Assembly (NCBI GenBank): GCA_016793185.1
Contig: JAEUIK010000664.1
Coordinates: 1-10,258 of the forward strand
DNA length: 10,258 nt
DNA from: Planctomycetaceae bacterium
GTDB lineage: Bacteria; Planctomycetota; Planctomycetia; Pirellulales; JAEUIK01
Direction: 5' to 3'
The position numbers and the translations under genes are program-made. Each line of letters starts with the position of its first letter. The first letter of the stretch is position 1. A model generated the notes under the pieces. It saw only the letters and a list, made by a program, of their open reading frames with translations. It was not told the origin of the DNA and did no database searches. Below are positions 1-6,945 of the stretch, piece after piece.

Positions 1-1
1 G

Positions 2-319
2 GACCCGGCCGCTCGGGCCGACGCGATCGTACCCGGACTGGCCGATTGCCTGACCGCGCACGGCACGCGGCTCCTGGGCTGGCCTCCCCAGTTGAGCAGC
101 CAGGGCTTCATCCAATCGTTCTTTGGCAACGCTCCCTTGCCCGGCAATCGCGGCGTTGGCAGCATCTGGACCGCGGTAGCCGGCAAGTGCGATGACGCCG
201 GGGGCTCGTTCCTGGCGGCCATGCTCCTCTCGGCCGAACGCCCCAACGCGCTCGGCCAAATCACCGTCAATGGCGCGCACGAGTGGCTCGAGCTGCTGCG
301 CGTCGAGGATCGCCCATGA
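2..319 (+). CDS. C-terminal part of an unrecognised protein (5' end outside window)
   Basis: The reading frame is open from base 2 to a TGA at 317-319, which leaves 105 visible C-terminal residues. An internal TTG at 92 could start translation, but the frame continues upstream with ordinary protein-like content, so the gene most likely begins outside the window. I do not recognise a family. The visible part is Gly- and Ala-rich around FFGNAPLPGNRGVGS (about residues 39-53) and has no membrane span or clear repeat. Its stop overlaps the start codon of the glycerate kinase (ATGA at 316-319), and a GAGGAT at 305-310 inside this gene can serve as that gene's ribosome binding site. The two are therefore probably co-transcribed and translationally coupled. 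That makes a related metabolic role likely, but the function is not shown. Confidence 0.7.
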   Translation, partial: DPAARADAIVPGLADCLTAHGTRLLGWPPQLSSQGFIQSFFGNAPLPGNRGVGSIWTAVAGKCDDAGGSFLAAMLLSAERPNALGQITVNGAHEWLELLRVEDRP

Positions 320-1677
320 CGACACGCTCGCCGCACAAACTGCGCGACGATGCCCTGGCAATCTGGGGGGCGGGAGTCGCGGCTGTCGACAGCGGACGAC
401 TAATGCACGCGGCGGTCCAGGTGCAGGATCGTCAACTCGCCTTGGGCGACGATCGCCTCGCGCTCGACGACCTCGAGCGCATCGTTGTCGTGGGGGGCGG
501 CAAGGCCGGCGCCGGCATGGCCGCGGCACTGGAAGAAATTCTCGGCCCGCAGCTCCTCGCCGCCAAACAGGTCCGCGGCTGGCTCAACGTGCCAGCCGAT
601 TGCATTCGCCCGCTGCAGGCGATCCACCTGCACGCCGCCCGGCCGGCCGGTTCCAACGAGCCGACGCAAGAAGGAGCCGAGGGGAGCGACGAAATGCTCC
701 AGCTGGTCGCCGGACTCGGTCCGCGCGATCTCTGCCTCGCGCTCATTTCGGGGGGAGCTTCGGCCCTGATGCCGGCGCCGGTCGCCGACATTACGCTTGC
801 CGATAAGCTGGCCGTGACGCGGCAACTTGCTTCGGCCGGCGCGAATATCCAGGAGCTGAACACCGTCCGCAAGCAGCTGAGCCGGATCAAGGGAGGCGGG
901 CTCGCCCGCGCCTGCAACGCCGGACGACTGGTGACGTTGATCATTTCCGACGTGCTCGGCAATCCGTTGGACGTGATCGGTTCGGGTCCGACGGCTCTCG
1001 ATACTTCGACGCCGGCTGACGCGCTCGCCATCCTCGAGCGCTACCGCGCCCGCGAACAGGGAATCTCGCCGAGTGTGTTCGAGTACCTGGAGCGGGCCGC
1101 CACGAGCGCGCGCGCTCCGGCCACCTGCCGCGTCACCCAGCGCATCATCGGCGACAATGAGGTGGCCGTGAGGGGGGCGGCCGAGAAGGCCCACCAACTC
1201 GGCTATGGGTGCAAGCTCTCGGTGGCAAGACAACTCGAAGGGGAGGCCGAGCCGATCGGCCGGCAACTTGCCGAGTGGGCCGTCGCCCAGCGAACGGGCG
1301 CAGCAGCCACCTGCCTCATCTCAGGGGGCGAGCCCGTCGTCCGCCTGGCGGAAGCACACGTGCGCGGCCTGGGAGGGCGGAACCAACAGCTCGTCCTGGC
1401 TGCAGCGGATGAGTTGTGGGATCAGTCCGCTTCCGGGATTGTGATCCTCTCCGGGGGAACCGACGGCGAGGATGGCCCGACCGACGCCGCCGGGGCCTGG
1501 CTCGACGCGACGCTGCTAGCCGCCGCGAAAGCGCGCGGCCTCGATGCCGGTGACTATCTGCGCCGCAACGACGCTTACCACTTCTTCGCCCCACTCGGCG
1601 GACTGATCCAGACGGGGCCGACGCACACAAACGTCTGTGATCTGCGCGTGGTGCTGGTGGAGCGCCCCGCGGGCTGA
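316..1677 (+). CDS. D-glycerate 2-kinase, DUF4147/MOFRL family (GckA/TtuD type)
   Basis: This protein of 453 residues has the usual length for the family, whose members phosphorylate D-glycerate to 2-phosphoglycerate with ATP in the cytoplasm and feed glycolysis from glycerate, tartrate, serine or photorespiration-like routes. The N-terminal DUF4147 domain shows GGGKAGAGM (60-68), ISGGASAL (144-151), NTVRKQLSRIKGGGLA (182-197) and SDVLGNPLDVIGSGPT (211-226). The C-terminal MOFRL domain shows SGGEP (336-340), GGRNQQ (353-358), SGGTDGEDGPTDAAGA (379-394) and a closing NDAYHFF...GPTHTNV segment (418-440). I chose ATG 316, not the in-frame ATG 283, because AGGA lies 6 nt upstream and the ATGA overlap with the preceding stop is typical of coupling. 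The 283 start would add 11 Arg/Ala-rich residues not expected in the family. The gene converges on pgi. The family assignment is firm, but the physiological source of glycerate is unknown. Confidence 0.93.
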   Translation: MTTRSPHKLRDDALAIWGAGVAAVDSGRLMHAAVQVQDRQLALGDDRLALDDLERIVVVGGGKAGAGMAAALEEILGPQLLAAKQVRGWLNVPADCIRPLQAIHLHAARPAGSNEPTQEGAEGSDEMLQLVAGLGPRDLCLALISGGASALMPAPVADITLADKLAVTRQLASAGANIQELNTVRKQLSRIKGGGLARACNAGRLVTLIISDVLGNPLDVIGSGPTALDTSTPADALAILERYRAREQGISPSVFEYLERAATSARAPATCRVTQRIIGDNEVAVRGAAEKAHQLGYGCKLSVARQLEGEAEPIGRQLAEWAVAQRTGAAATCLISGGEPVVRLAEAHVRGLGGRNQQLVLAAADELWDQSASGIVILSGGTDGEDGPTDAAGAWLDATLLAAAKARGLDAGDYLRRNDAYHFFAPLGGLIQTGPTHTNVCDLRVVLVERPAG

Positions 1678-1679
1678 GG

Positions 1680-1699
1680 CACGCTCCCGACGCAGCGTG
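1680..1699. terminator. Short inverted repeat between convergent genes, candidate bidirectional terminator
   Basis: CACGCT (1680-1685) and AGCGTG (1694-1699) are perfect inverse complements with an 8-nt loop. They fill almost the whole 22-bp gap between the glycerate kinase stop (1677) and the pgi stop codon (1700-1702). On the plus strand the stem is followed by TTACTTTCCTT, a loose T-rich tract. The stem is only 6 bp, so this is a weak candidate. Its location between two converging genes is the main argument. Confidence 0.35.
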
Positions 1700-3349
1700 T
1701 TACTTTCCTTCGCGCGCCCGCCGGATGAGATTATTGGTCGAGCTGTCGTGCGCGAGCGGCGGCTCGCGCGGCGCTTCCAGTTCGGGAATGATCCGCTGCG
1801 CGAGGACTTTGCCTAACTCGACGCCCCATTGGTCGAACGAGTCGATATTCCAGATCGCTCCCTGCACAAAGACCATGTGCTCGTAGAGGGCAACCAGCCG
1901 GCCCAGCACCGCCGGCGTCAAGCGGCGAGCGAGGATCGTGTTGCTGGGGCGATTCCCAGCGAACACGCGGTGCGGCACCAGCCAGTCGGGCGTGCCCTCG
2001 GCCTGCACCTCTTCGGCCGTCTTGCCAAAGGCCAGCGCCTCGGCCTGAGCGAACACGTTGCTCAACAGCAAATCGTGATGGCGGCCGAGCGGGTTGAGCG
2101 ATTCGGTGAACGCCAGAAAATCGCAGGGGATGAGTCGCGTTCCCTGGTGGATCAACTGGTAGAACGAGTGCTGGCCATTGGTGCCGGGCTCGCCCCAATA
2201 GATGGGGCTGGTCGCCACCGGAACGGGCGTGCCGTCGACCTGCACGCGTTTGCCGTTGCTCTCCATGGTGAGCTGCTGCAGGTAGGCTGGAAAACGTTTG
2301 AGATACTGATCGTAGGGCAGGACGGCCACCGTCTCGGCGCCCAGGAAGTTGTTGTTCCAGATCGACAACAGGGCCAGGAGGACCGGCAGATTCCTGGCAA
2401 ACGGCGCCGTCCGAAAATGCTCGTCCAGCTCGTGAAAGCCGGCCAGCAGGTCGCGAAACTGCTCGGGCCCGATCGCCAGCATGGTTGAGAGGCCGATCGC
2501 CGAGTCCATCGAGTACCGCCCTCCGACCCAATCCCAGAAGCCGAACATGTTCGCAGTGTCGATCCCGAACTTCGCCACCTCCGTGGCGTTGGTCGAGACG
2601 GCCACAAAGTGCCGGGCCACGGCCTGTTCGTCGCCGCCGAGCCGGGCCAGCAGCCAGGCGCGGGCCGACTGGGCGTTGGTGATGGTCTCGAGCGTGGTGA
2701 ACGTCTTCGACGAAACGATAAACAGCGTCTCCTGCGGATCGAGATCGATGACCGCCTCGGCAAAGTCGGTCCCGTCGACGTTCGAAACGAAGCGAAACGT
2801 CAGTCTCCGGTCGCTGTAGAACTTGAGCGCCTCGTAGGCCATGACGGGGCCCAGATCGGAGCCGCCGATGCCGATATTGACGACGTTGCGAATCGGTTTG
2901 CCGGTATGCCCGAGCCAATTTCCGCTGCGAATCTTCTCGGCAAAAACCGTCATCTTGTCGAGTACGGCATGCACCTCGGGCACGACGTTCTCGCCGTCGA
3001 CGGAGATGCGGGCCGAGCGCGGCGCGCGCAGCGCCACGTGCAGCACGGCGCGCTTTTCGGTCACGTTGATCTTGTCGCCGCGGAACATGGCGTCGATCCG
3101 CGCGCGCAGCTGGGACTGTTCGGCCAGTTCCACCAGCAGCTTGAGCGTCTCGTCGGTGACGCGATTCTTGGAGTAATCGAGAAACAGCCCCACGGCTTCG
3201 AGCGTCATCCGCTCGCCGCGCTGGGGATCCTCGGCAAAGAGCTGCCGCAGATGCGTCGTGCGCAGGATCTGCGCTTGGGACTCGAGCGCCAGCCAGGCGG
3301 GGCGCGTGGTGAGCGGGGCGGGTTCTACGGGCACCTGCAGGTTCCTCAT
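1700..3349 (-). CDS. pgi: Glucose-6-phosphate isomerase
   Basis: This cytoplasmic enzyme interconverts glucose 6-phosphate and fructose 6-phosphate in glycolysis and gluconeogenesis. At 549 residues it has the full length of the classical E. coli-type enzyme. Visible landmarks are the sugar-phosphate binding loop GIGGSDLGP (160-168), the SIS-domain phosphate loop SSKTFTTLET (213-222), a signature region WVGGRYSMDSAIGL (274-287), the catalytic-base Glu in TMESNGK (Glu363), the ring-opening His in NGQHSFYQ (His394), and the C-terminal signature FDQWGVELGK (505-514) with catalytic Lys514. No key residue is missing. It runs opposite to both neighbours: it converges on the glycerate kinase and diverges from the Gfo/Idh/MocA gene. 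The start ATG (3347-3349) has no strong Shine-Dalgarno, but the N-terminal length fits the family. A candidate promoter lies about 80 bp upstream. Confidence 0.97.
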   Translation of the reverse strand: MRNLQVPVEPAPLTTRPAWLALESQAQILRTTHLRQLFAEDPQRGERMTLEAVGLFLDYSKNRVTDETLKLLVELAEQSQLRARIDAMFRGDKINVTEKRAVLHVALRAPRSARISVDGENVVPEVHAVLDKMTVFAEKIRSGNWLGHTGKPIRNVVNIGIGGSDLGPVMAYEALKFYSDRRLTFRFVSNVDGTDFAEAVIDLDPQETLFIVSSKTFTTLETITNAQSARAWLLARLGGDEQAVARHFVAVSTNATEVAKFGIDTANMFGFWDWVGGRYSMDSAIGLSTMLAIGPEQFRDLLAGFHELDEHFRTAPFARNLPVLLALLSIWNNNFLGAETVAVLPYDQYLKRFPAYLQQLTMESNGKRVQVDGTPVPVATSPIYWGEPGTNGQHSFYQLIHQGTRLIPCDFLAFTESLNPLGRHHDLLLSNVFAQAEALAFGKTAEEVQAEGTPDWLVPHRVFAGNRPSNTILARRLTPAVLGRLVALYEHMVFVQGAIWNIDSFDQWGVELGKVLAQRIIPELEAPREPPLAHDSSTNNLIRRAREGK

Positions 3350-3679
3350 GAATCGGGCGTGTTGTCGGCGGCCACGATCGCGGGGGAGCGGGGTGCGGCA
3401 GCGGAGAGTCGTCGTGGCCAGTTCCTAGTTCATACGGTTATCCCCTCCACTCGGCAAGTTGCAGCGGGCCGGCCGCGCGCCGAAAGTTACCGCACCACGG
3501 CGCTCCCCGGACACGTGGAGATGTTTGCGGCCAGATGGATTGGACACTTGGGTCGACAACGGTTAGCCTTGAGCTGCGCCTGGGCGCTCGGCACTCCGCT
3601 TGGTGCGTGGCGCAGCGCTGGCACACGAGCTGCAACGAGCCCCACACAGCCCCCTGGACCCTTCCAGCAGGAGATGGTC
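3350..3679. other. Divergent intergenic region, 330 bp
   Basis: This is the gap between the starts of pgi (minus strand) and the Tat-dependent oxidoreductase (plus strand). It must carry promoters for both. The pgi candidate is listed separately. For the plus strand, a weak TTGGAC (3540-3545) and TAGCCT (3564-3569) with an 18-bp spacer would give a leader of about 100 nt. A GGCCGGCC palindrome sits at 3467-3474. Reading frames are open here by chance because of the high GC content, but none has protein-like sequence or a convincing start. I see no RNA gene. Confidence 0.5.
3429..3457 (-). promoter_or_regulatory. Candidate sigma70-type promoter for pgi
   Basis: Read on the minus strand, TTGCCG (3457-3452) and TATGAA (3434-3429) are separated by exactly 17 bp. 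Each matches four of six positions of the TTGACA/TATAAT consensus. The site is about 80 bp upstream of the pgi ATG, in the non-coding gap between pgi and the divergent oxidoreductase gene. The sequence is suggestive only, because planctomycete promoter consensus data are limited. Confidence 0.3.
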
Positions 3680-5122
3680 ATGTCCGGCTTCCATCGACGC
3701 GATTTCCTCAAGCGGACCGCCGCGGCCTCGACGACGTTCTCGTTGTTCACGATCGCCGGCACGCGGGCCTCGGGAAAAGTGCTCGGAGCCAACGAAACGA
3801 TCCGCGTCGGCGTGGCCGGGATCAACGGCCGCGGACAATCCCACATCGACGGCTTCTGCAAGCTCCCCGGCGTCGAGGTCACGTACCTGATCGATCCCGA
3901 TAGCCGACTCTTCGAACCCCGCAGCGGCCTGGTGACATCCAAGGGGGGCAACCGCCCGCAATGCGTGCAGGACATTCGCCAGGCGCTCGACGACAAGAAT
4001 CTCGACGCCGTCTCGGTGGCCACCTGCAACCACTGGCATTCGCTGATCACCATCTGGGCCTGCCAGGCGGGCAAGGATGTGTACGTCGAGAAGCCGCTGA
4101 GTCACAACGTGTTCGAGGGACGGCAGGCGGTGGCCGCCGCCCGCAAGCATGGCCGCGTCGTGCAGCACGGCACGCAGAGCCGGAGCAGCGCCGACGACGC
4201 CCGCGACATTGCCGCGGTGCACTCGGGCAAGTACGGCAAGCTGCTGGTCTCCAAGGGTTACAGCTCCAAGCCGCGGTGGAGCATCAATCGCCGGCCCAAC
4301 GCGGCGCCGCCGGCGGAGCTTGATTTCAACCTTTGGCTGGGCCCCGCCCCCGAGCAGCCGTATCACGAAAACCTGGTCCACTACAACTGGCACTGGTTCT
4401 GGGATACCGGCAACGGCGAGATCGGCAATCAGGGCGTCCATCAGATGGATCTGGCGCGGTGGGCGATTCGCGACGCGACCCTGCCCAAGCAGGTCTGGAG
4501 CCTGGGGGGCCGGTTCTTCGTCGACGACCAGGGACAGACCCCCAACACGCAAATGGCGGTCTTCGACTATGGCGATGTCCAGCTCGTCTTCGAAGTCCGG
4601 GGGCTGGTCGAAGGAAAGTCGAGCACGCCCCGCAAGGTGACCAACGAGTACTACACCGATCAAGGCATGATCAGCGAAGGCCAGTTCTACCCGCGTAACG
4701 GCGGCGCGGCCGAACCGCTGCGCGACGTGGCGTTTCATGTCGAGCCCGGCGGACCCTTCGGCAACTTTATCGACGCCGTGCGCAGCCGGAGCAGCGACAA
4801 GCTCAATGCCGAGGTGCTCGAGGGGCATTATTCGAGCGCCCTCTGCCACCTGGCCAACATCTCGTACCGGCTGGGAACGCAGGTCCCCTTCAACCCCCGC
4901 ACCCGCGTCCTGGGGGACAACGCCCAGGTGGTGGCCACCTACGACGCCATCGAGTCGAACCTCCGCGATGGGCTGGGGCTCAAACTGGGCGACCTCAGCT
5001 ATCAGTTGGGCCGCATCCTCAAGGTCGATGCGGCGGCCGAAAAGTTCATCGGCGACGACGAGGCCAATCGACTGCTGACGCGCGACTATCGCAAGCCGTT
5101 CGTGGTGCCCGAGACGATCTAG
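3680..5122 (+). CDS. Tat-exported Gfo/Idh/MocA family oxidoreductase
   Basis: This NAD(P)-dependent sugar or polyol dehydrogenase-like protein has 480 residues. It starts with a twin-arginine signal, HRRDFLKRTAAAS (5-17), and a hydrophobic stretch to about residue 30, so it is predicted to be exported folded. The Rossmann domain begins at about 41 with the nucleotide loop GVAGINGRG (44-52). The family hallmark EKP is at 137-139, with Lys138 the expected catalytic lysine. The C-terminal substrate domain carries GNQGVHQMDLARW (249-261), with His254 and Asp257 as likely active-site residues. The start at ATG 3680 is preferred over ATG 3674 because AGGAG at 3669-3673 gives a spacing of 6 nt to the former and none to the latter. 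It faces away from pgi, and a 200-bp gap with hairpins follows. Planctomycetes carry many paralogs, and the substrate cannot be named. A periplasmic member would need to be exported with its cofactor bound, as known for Zymomonas glucose-fructose oxidoreductase. Confidence 0.92.
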   Translation: MSGFHRRDFLKRTAAASTTFSLFTIAGTRASGKVLGANETIRVGVAGINGRGQSHIDGFCKLPGVEVTYLIDPDSRLFEPRSGLVTSKGGNRPQCVQDIRQALDDKNLDAVSVATCNHWHSLITIWACQAGKDVYVEKPLSHNVFEGRQAVAAARKHGRVVQHGTQSRSSADDARDIAAVHSGKYGKLLVSKGYSSKPRWSINRRPNAAPPAELDFNLWLGPAPEQPYHENLVHYNWHWFWDTGNGEIGNQGVHQMDLARWAIRDATLPKQVWSLGGRFFVDDQGQTPNTQMAVFDYGDVQLVFEVRGLVEGKSSTPRKVTNEYYTDQGMISEGQFYPRNGGAAEPLRDVAFHVEPGGPFGNFIDAVRSRSSDKLNAEVLEGHYSSALCHLANISYRLGTQVPFNPRTRVLGDNAQVVATYDAIESNLRDGLGLKLGDLSYQLGRILKVDAAAEKFIGDDEANRLLTRDYRKPFVVPETI

Positions 5123-5152
5123 AGCCGCTGCGCAACCTGCCCGGCGTCAGGA

Positions 5153-5191
5153 CCAGCCCTGCCGGGGAGAGGCGTACGCCCTCAGGGCTGG
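5153..5191. repeat. Perfect 9-bp inverted repeat enclosing a 10-bp palindrome
   Basis: CCAGCCCTG (5153-5161) and CAGGGCTGG (5183-5191) are exact inverse complements. The 21-nt interval contains the self-complementary GGCGTACGCC (5171-5180), so the transcript could form a branched or stacked hairpin. It begins 30 nt after the oxidoreductase stop and lies upstream of the transporter gene. It has no T-tract, so it is not a canonical intrinsic terminator. It could be a transcript-end stabiliser, an attenuator part, or a REP-like intergenic element. Confidence 0.6.
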
Positions 5192-5221
5192 CGCGTCGGC
5201 GTGAGGGCTGTCGCGGCGCCC
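5184..5221. repeat. Degenerate 18-bp direct repeat downstream of the hairpin
   Basis: AGGGCTGGCGCGTCGGCG (5184-5201) and AGGGCTGTCGCGGCGCCC (5204-5221) agree at 14 of 18 positions, with a 2-nt spacer. The identical AGGGCTG core of the second copy (5204-5210) can pair with CAGCCCT (5154-5160), the same left arm used by the 9-bp stem. Two mutually exclusive hairpins are therefore possible. Confidence 0.5.
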
Positions 5222-5322
5222 GGGAACTCACTCTCTGACGCAGGTCGACAGCCATTCCCGCCTCCGATCGCGACACGATTCTGGCGCCCCTCGATCCTCC
5301 GGCCAGTCGCGCGCGCTTCGGC

Positions 5323-6606
5323 GTGCTGGCCTTCCTCTGCGCGTTGTCGTTCGTCCTCTATCTCGATCGCGTCTGTATCGGCCAGGCCGCCAATTCGATC
5401 AGCGCCGACCTGGGGCTCTCGAACTCACAAATGGGGTGGGTCCACGGAGCGTTCCTCATCGCTTACGGACTCTTTGAGATTCCGACCGGCTGGTGGGGCG
5501 ACCGCTACGGTTCGCGCCGCGTACTCACACGGATCGTCGTCTGGTGGTCGCTGTTCACGGCGCTCACTGGCGCCGCCCTGGGATTCGGAGTGCTGGTGCT
5601 CACCCGGTTTCTGTTTGGAGCCGGCGAAGCGGGCGCCTATCCCAACATGGTCCGCACCGTCGCCCGCTGGTTTCCGCTCGCCGAGCGCGGCACTGCCCAG
5701 GGGATTGTGATCACTTCGGCGCAACTGGGAGGCGCGCTCGCGCCCGCCATGGCCGCCTACCTGATCGCTGGCATCGGCTGGCGCTTGACCTTCGTGGCGT
5801 TCAGTCTGCTGGGGTTCGTCTGGGCGATCGCCTTTTACGGCTGGTACCGCGACACGCCCGCCGAGATGCGCGGCGCGCCAGCCCGTCTCGATAGCGCTTC
5901 GCGCGACATTCCCGACGCGCGCGACATGGCAGGTCCGCCCCCAACGCACGCCGACGTGCCGTGGCGATCGGTGCTCACAAATCCCAACGTCTGGCTTCTG
6001 GGGATCTTTCAGAGCTGCTCGTCGTTTCTCTCCTACATGTTCATGAGCTGGTATCCGACCTACCTGGTCAGGGGACGCGACGTCGAGGAGCTGACGACCG
6101 GCTGGCTGGCTTCGCTGGTGCTGTTTGGCTCGGCGGTGGGTTGTCTGGCCAGCGGATTCTTCAACGACTGGCTGGCGCGGATTACGCATCGGCATCCGGC
6201 GCGGTTTCGCGTGGCTGGCTTCACCGCGACGACACTGGCCGTGGCGGCGCTCTTGGTGAGCGTGCAATGCGAGTCACCCTTCGCTTCGAGCCTGTGGGCG
6301 GCCATCGCCTTCTTGCTGGCCATCTCGCAACAGGCCACGTTGTGGGCCGTCACGACCGAGATCAGCGGCCCCCACATCGGCGTCGTTTTCGGCTTGATCA
6401 ACTCGATGGGCGTCCCCGGCGGCTTCATCTCCACCGTTTTTGTTGGCCGCTTTGTCGATGCCATGGCGGCGCGCGGGTACACGGGCCGGGCACAATGGGA
6501 TCCGGCGTTCTACGCTTACGCCGCGGTCCTGGCCCTGGGAGGCTGCTGTTGGCTCCTGGTCAACGCCCGCCGCAAAATCGCCCCCCACGATTCCACGCAC
6601 GCGTGA
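5323..6606 (+). CDS. MFS transporter, anion:cation symporter (hexuronate/sugar-acid) type
   Basis: This inner-membrane proton-coupled transporter has 427 residues from the listed GTG. The start of TM1 carries LDR (14-16). The loop 2-3 signature is GDRYGSRRVLTR (59-70), followed by RFLFGAGEAGAYPN (95-108), which is characteristic of the ACS subfamily (ExuT, GudP and phthalate carriers). Other hydrophobic spans fall at about 40-57, 72-90, 127-149, 154-173, 223-245, 259-280, 298-314, 324-345, 352-377 and 396-413, with a hydrophilic central loop at about 176-215. The GTG would place the initiator inside TM1. The frame stays open upstream to a TGA at 5236-5238 and encodes RFGVLAF and a plausible hydrophilic N-terminus, so the real start may be a rare codon such as ATT 5254 or CTG 5281. 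It lies 9 bp before the cupin and probably heads the operon. Hexuronates or sugar acids are the family's usual substrates; the substrate here is inferred only. Confidence 0.9.
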   Translation: MLAFLCALSFVLYLDRVCIGQAANSISADLGLSNSQMGWVHGAFLIAYGLFEIPTGWWGDRYGSRRVLTRIVVWWSLFTALTGAALGFGVLVLTRFLFGAGEAGAYPNMVRTVARWFPLAERGTAQGIVITSAQLGGALAPAMAAYLIAGIGWRLTFVAFSLLGFVWAIAFYGWYRDTPAEMRGAPARLDSASRDIPDARDMAGPPPTHADVPWRSVLTNPNVWLLGIFQSCSSFLSYMFMSWYPTYLVRGRDVEELTTGWLASLVLFGSAVGCLASGFFNDWLARITHRHPARFRVAGFTATTLAVAALLVSVQCESPFASSLWAAIAFLLAISQQATLWAVTTEISGPHIGVVFGLINSMGVPGGFISTVFVGRFVDAMAARGYTGRAQWDPAFYAYAAVLALGGCCWLLVNARRKIAPHDSTHA

Positions 6607-6615
6607 GCCAACCCT

Positions 6616-6936
6616 ATGTCCTTGTCGAATCTCTTCGCCGACATTCCGACACACCTGCCCGAGGAACTGAGCGAGTTGCTGCTCGCCCGGGGTCGGATCC
6701 GCGTCGAGCGGATCCTGTCGCGCGGGCACGCGTCGCCGCCGGACTTCTGGTACGATCAGCCGCAAGGCGAGTTCGTCGTGCTGCTGGCCGGGTGGGCACG
6801 CCTGACATTCGAGGATGAATCGCTGGAGCTCGTGCCCGGTTCGTTCGTCGAGATCCCACCCCACAAGCGGCATCGGGTCGAGGCCACCGATTCCGAGCAG
6901 ACGACCATCTGGCTCGCGATTTTCTACGACGCGTAA
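6616..6936 (+). CDS. Small single-domain cupin protein
   Basis: This cytoplasmic beta-barrel protein of 106 residues has no signal peptide. Cupin motif 1 is degenerate: RGHASPPDFWYDQPQGEFVVLLAG (36-59), with His38, Glu52 and the terminal Gly59. Motif 2 is GSFVEIPPHKRHRV (75-88), with His83 and His86. His38, Glu52 and His86 are possible metal ligands, but the first motif lacks the usual HxH pair. Small cupins of this type have no settled function. Sugar-isomerase, lyase-like and sensory roles are all known among cupins. It starts 9 nt after the transporter stop and ends 9 nt before the hydrolase ATG, so it sits inside the MFS-cupin-CocE unit. I see no clear Shine-Dalgarno, so it may rely on coupling to the transporter. 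Confidence 0.85.
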   Translation: MSLSNLFADIPTHLPEELSELLLARGRIRVERILSRGHASPPDFWYDQPQGEFVVLLAGWARLTFEDESLELVPGSFVEIPPHKRHRVEATDSEQTTIWLAIFYDA

Positions 6937-6945
6937 CGGGAGTGA

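Noticed and set aside
283..315. Longer start for the glycerate kinase at ATG 283
   Set aside because: It adds an Arg/Ala-rich tail inside the upstream gene. ATG 316 has AGGA at 6 nt spacing and the ATGA coupling overlap.
2609..3679. Long plus-strand open frame running through pgi into the Tat oxidoreductase (would give 837 residues)
   Set aside because: The part upstream of 3680 is antisense to an intact pgi and has low-complexity, shadow-type composition. The Tat signal and AGGAG mark the true start at 3680.
3563..4849. 428-residue minus-strand frame antisense to the oxidoreductase
   Set aside because: The sense gene has a full set of family motifs. The antisense product has no recognisable fold or ribosome binding site.
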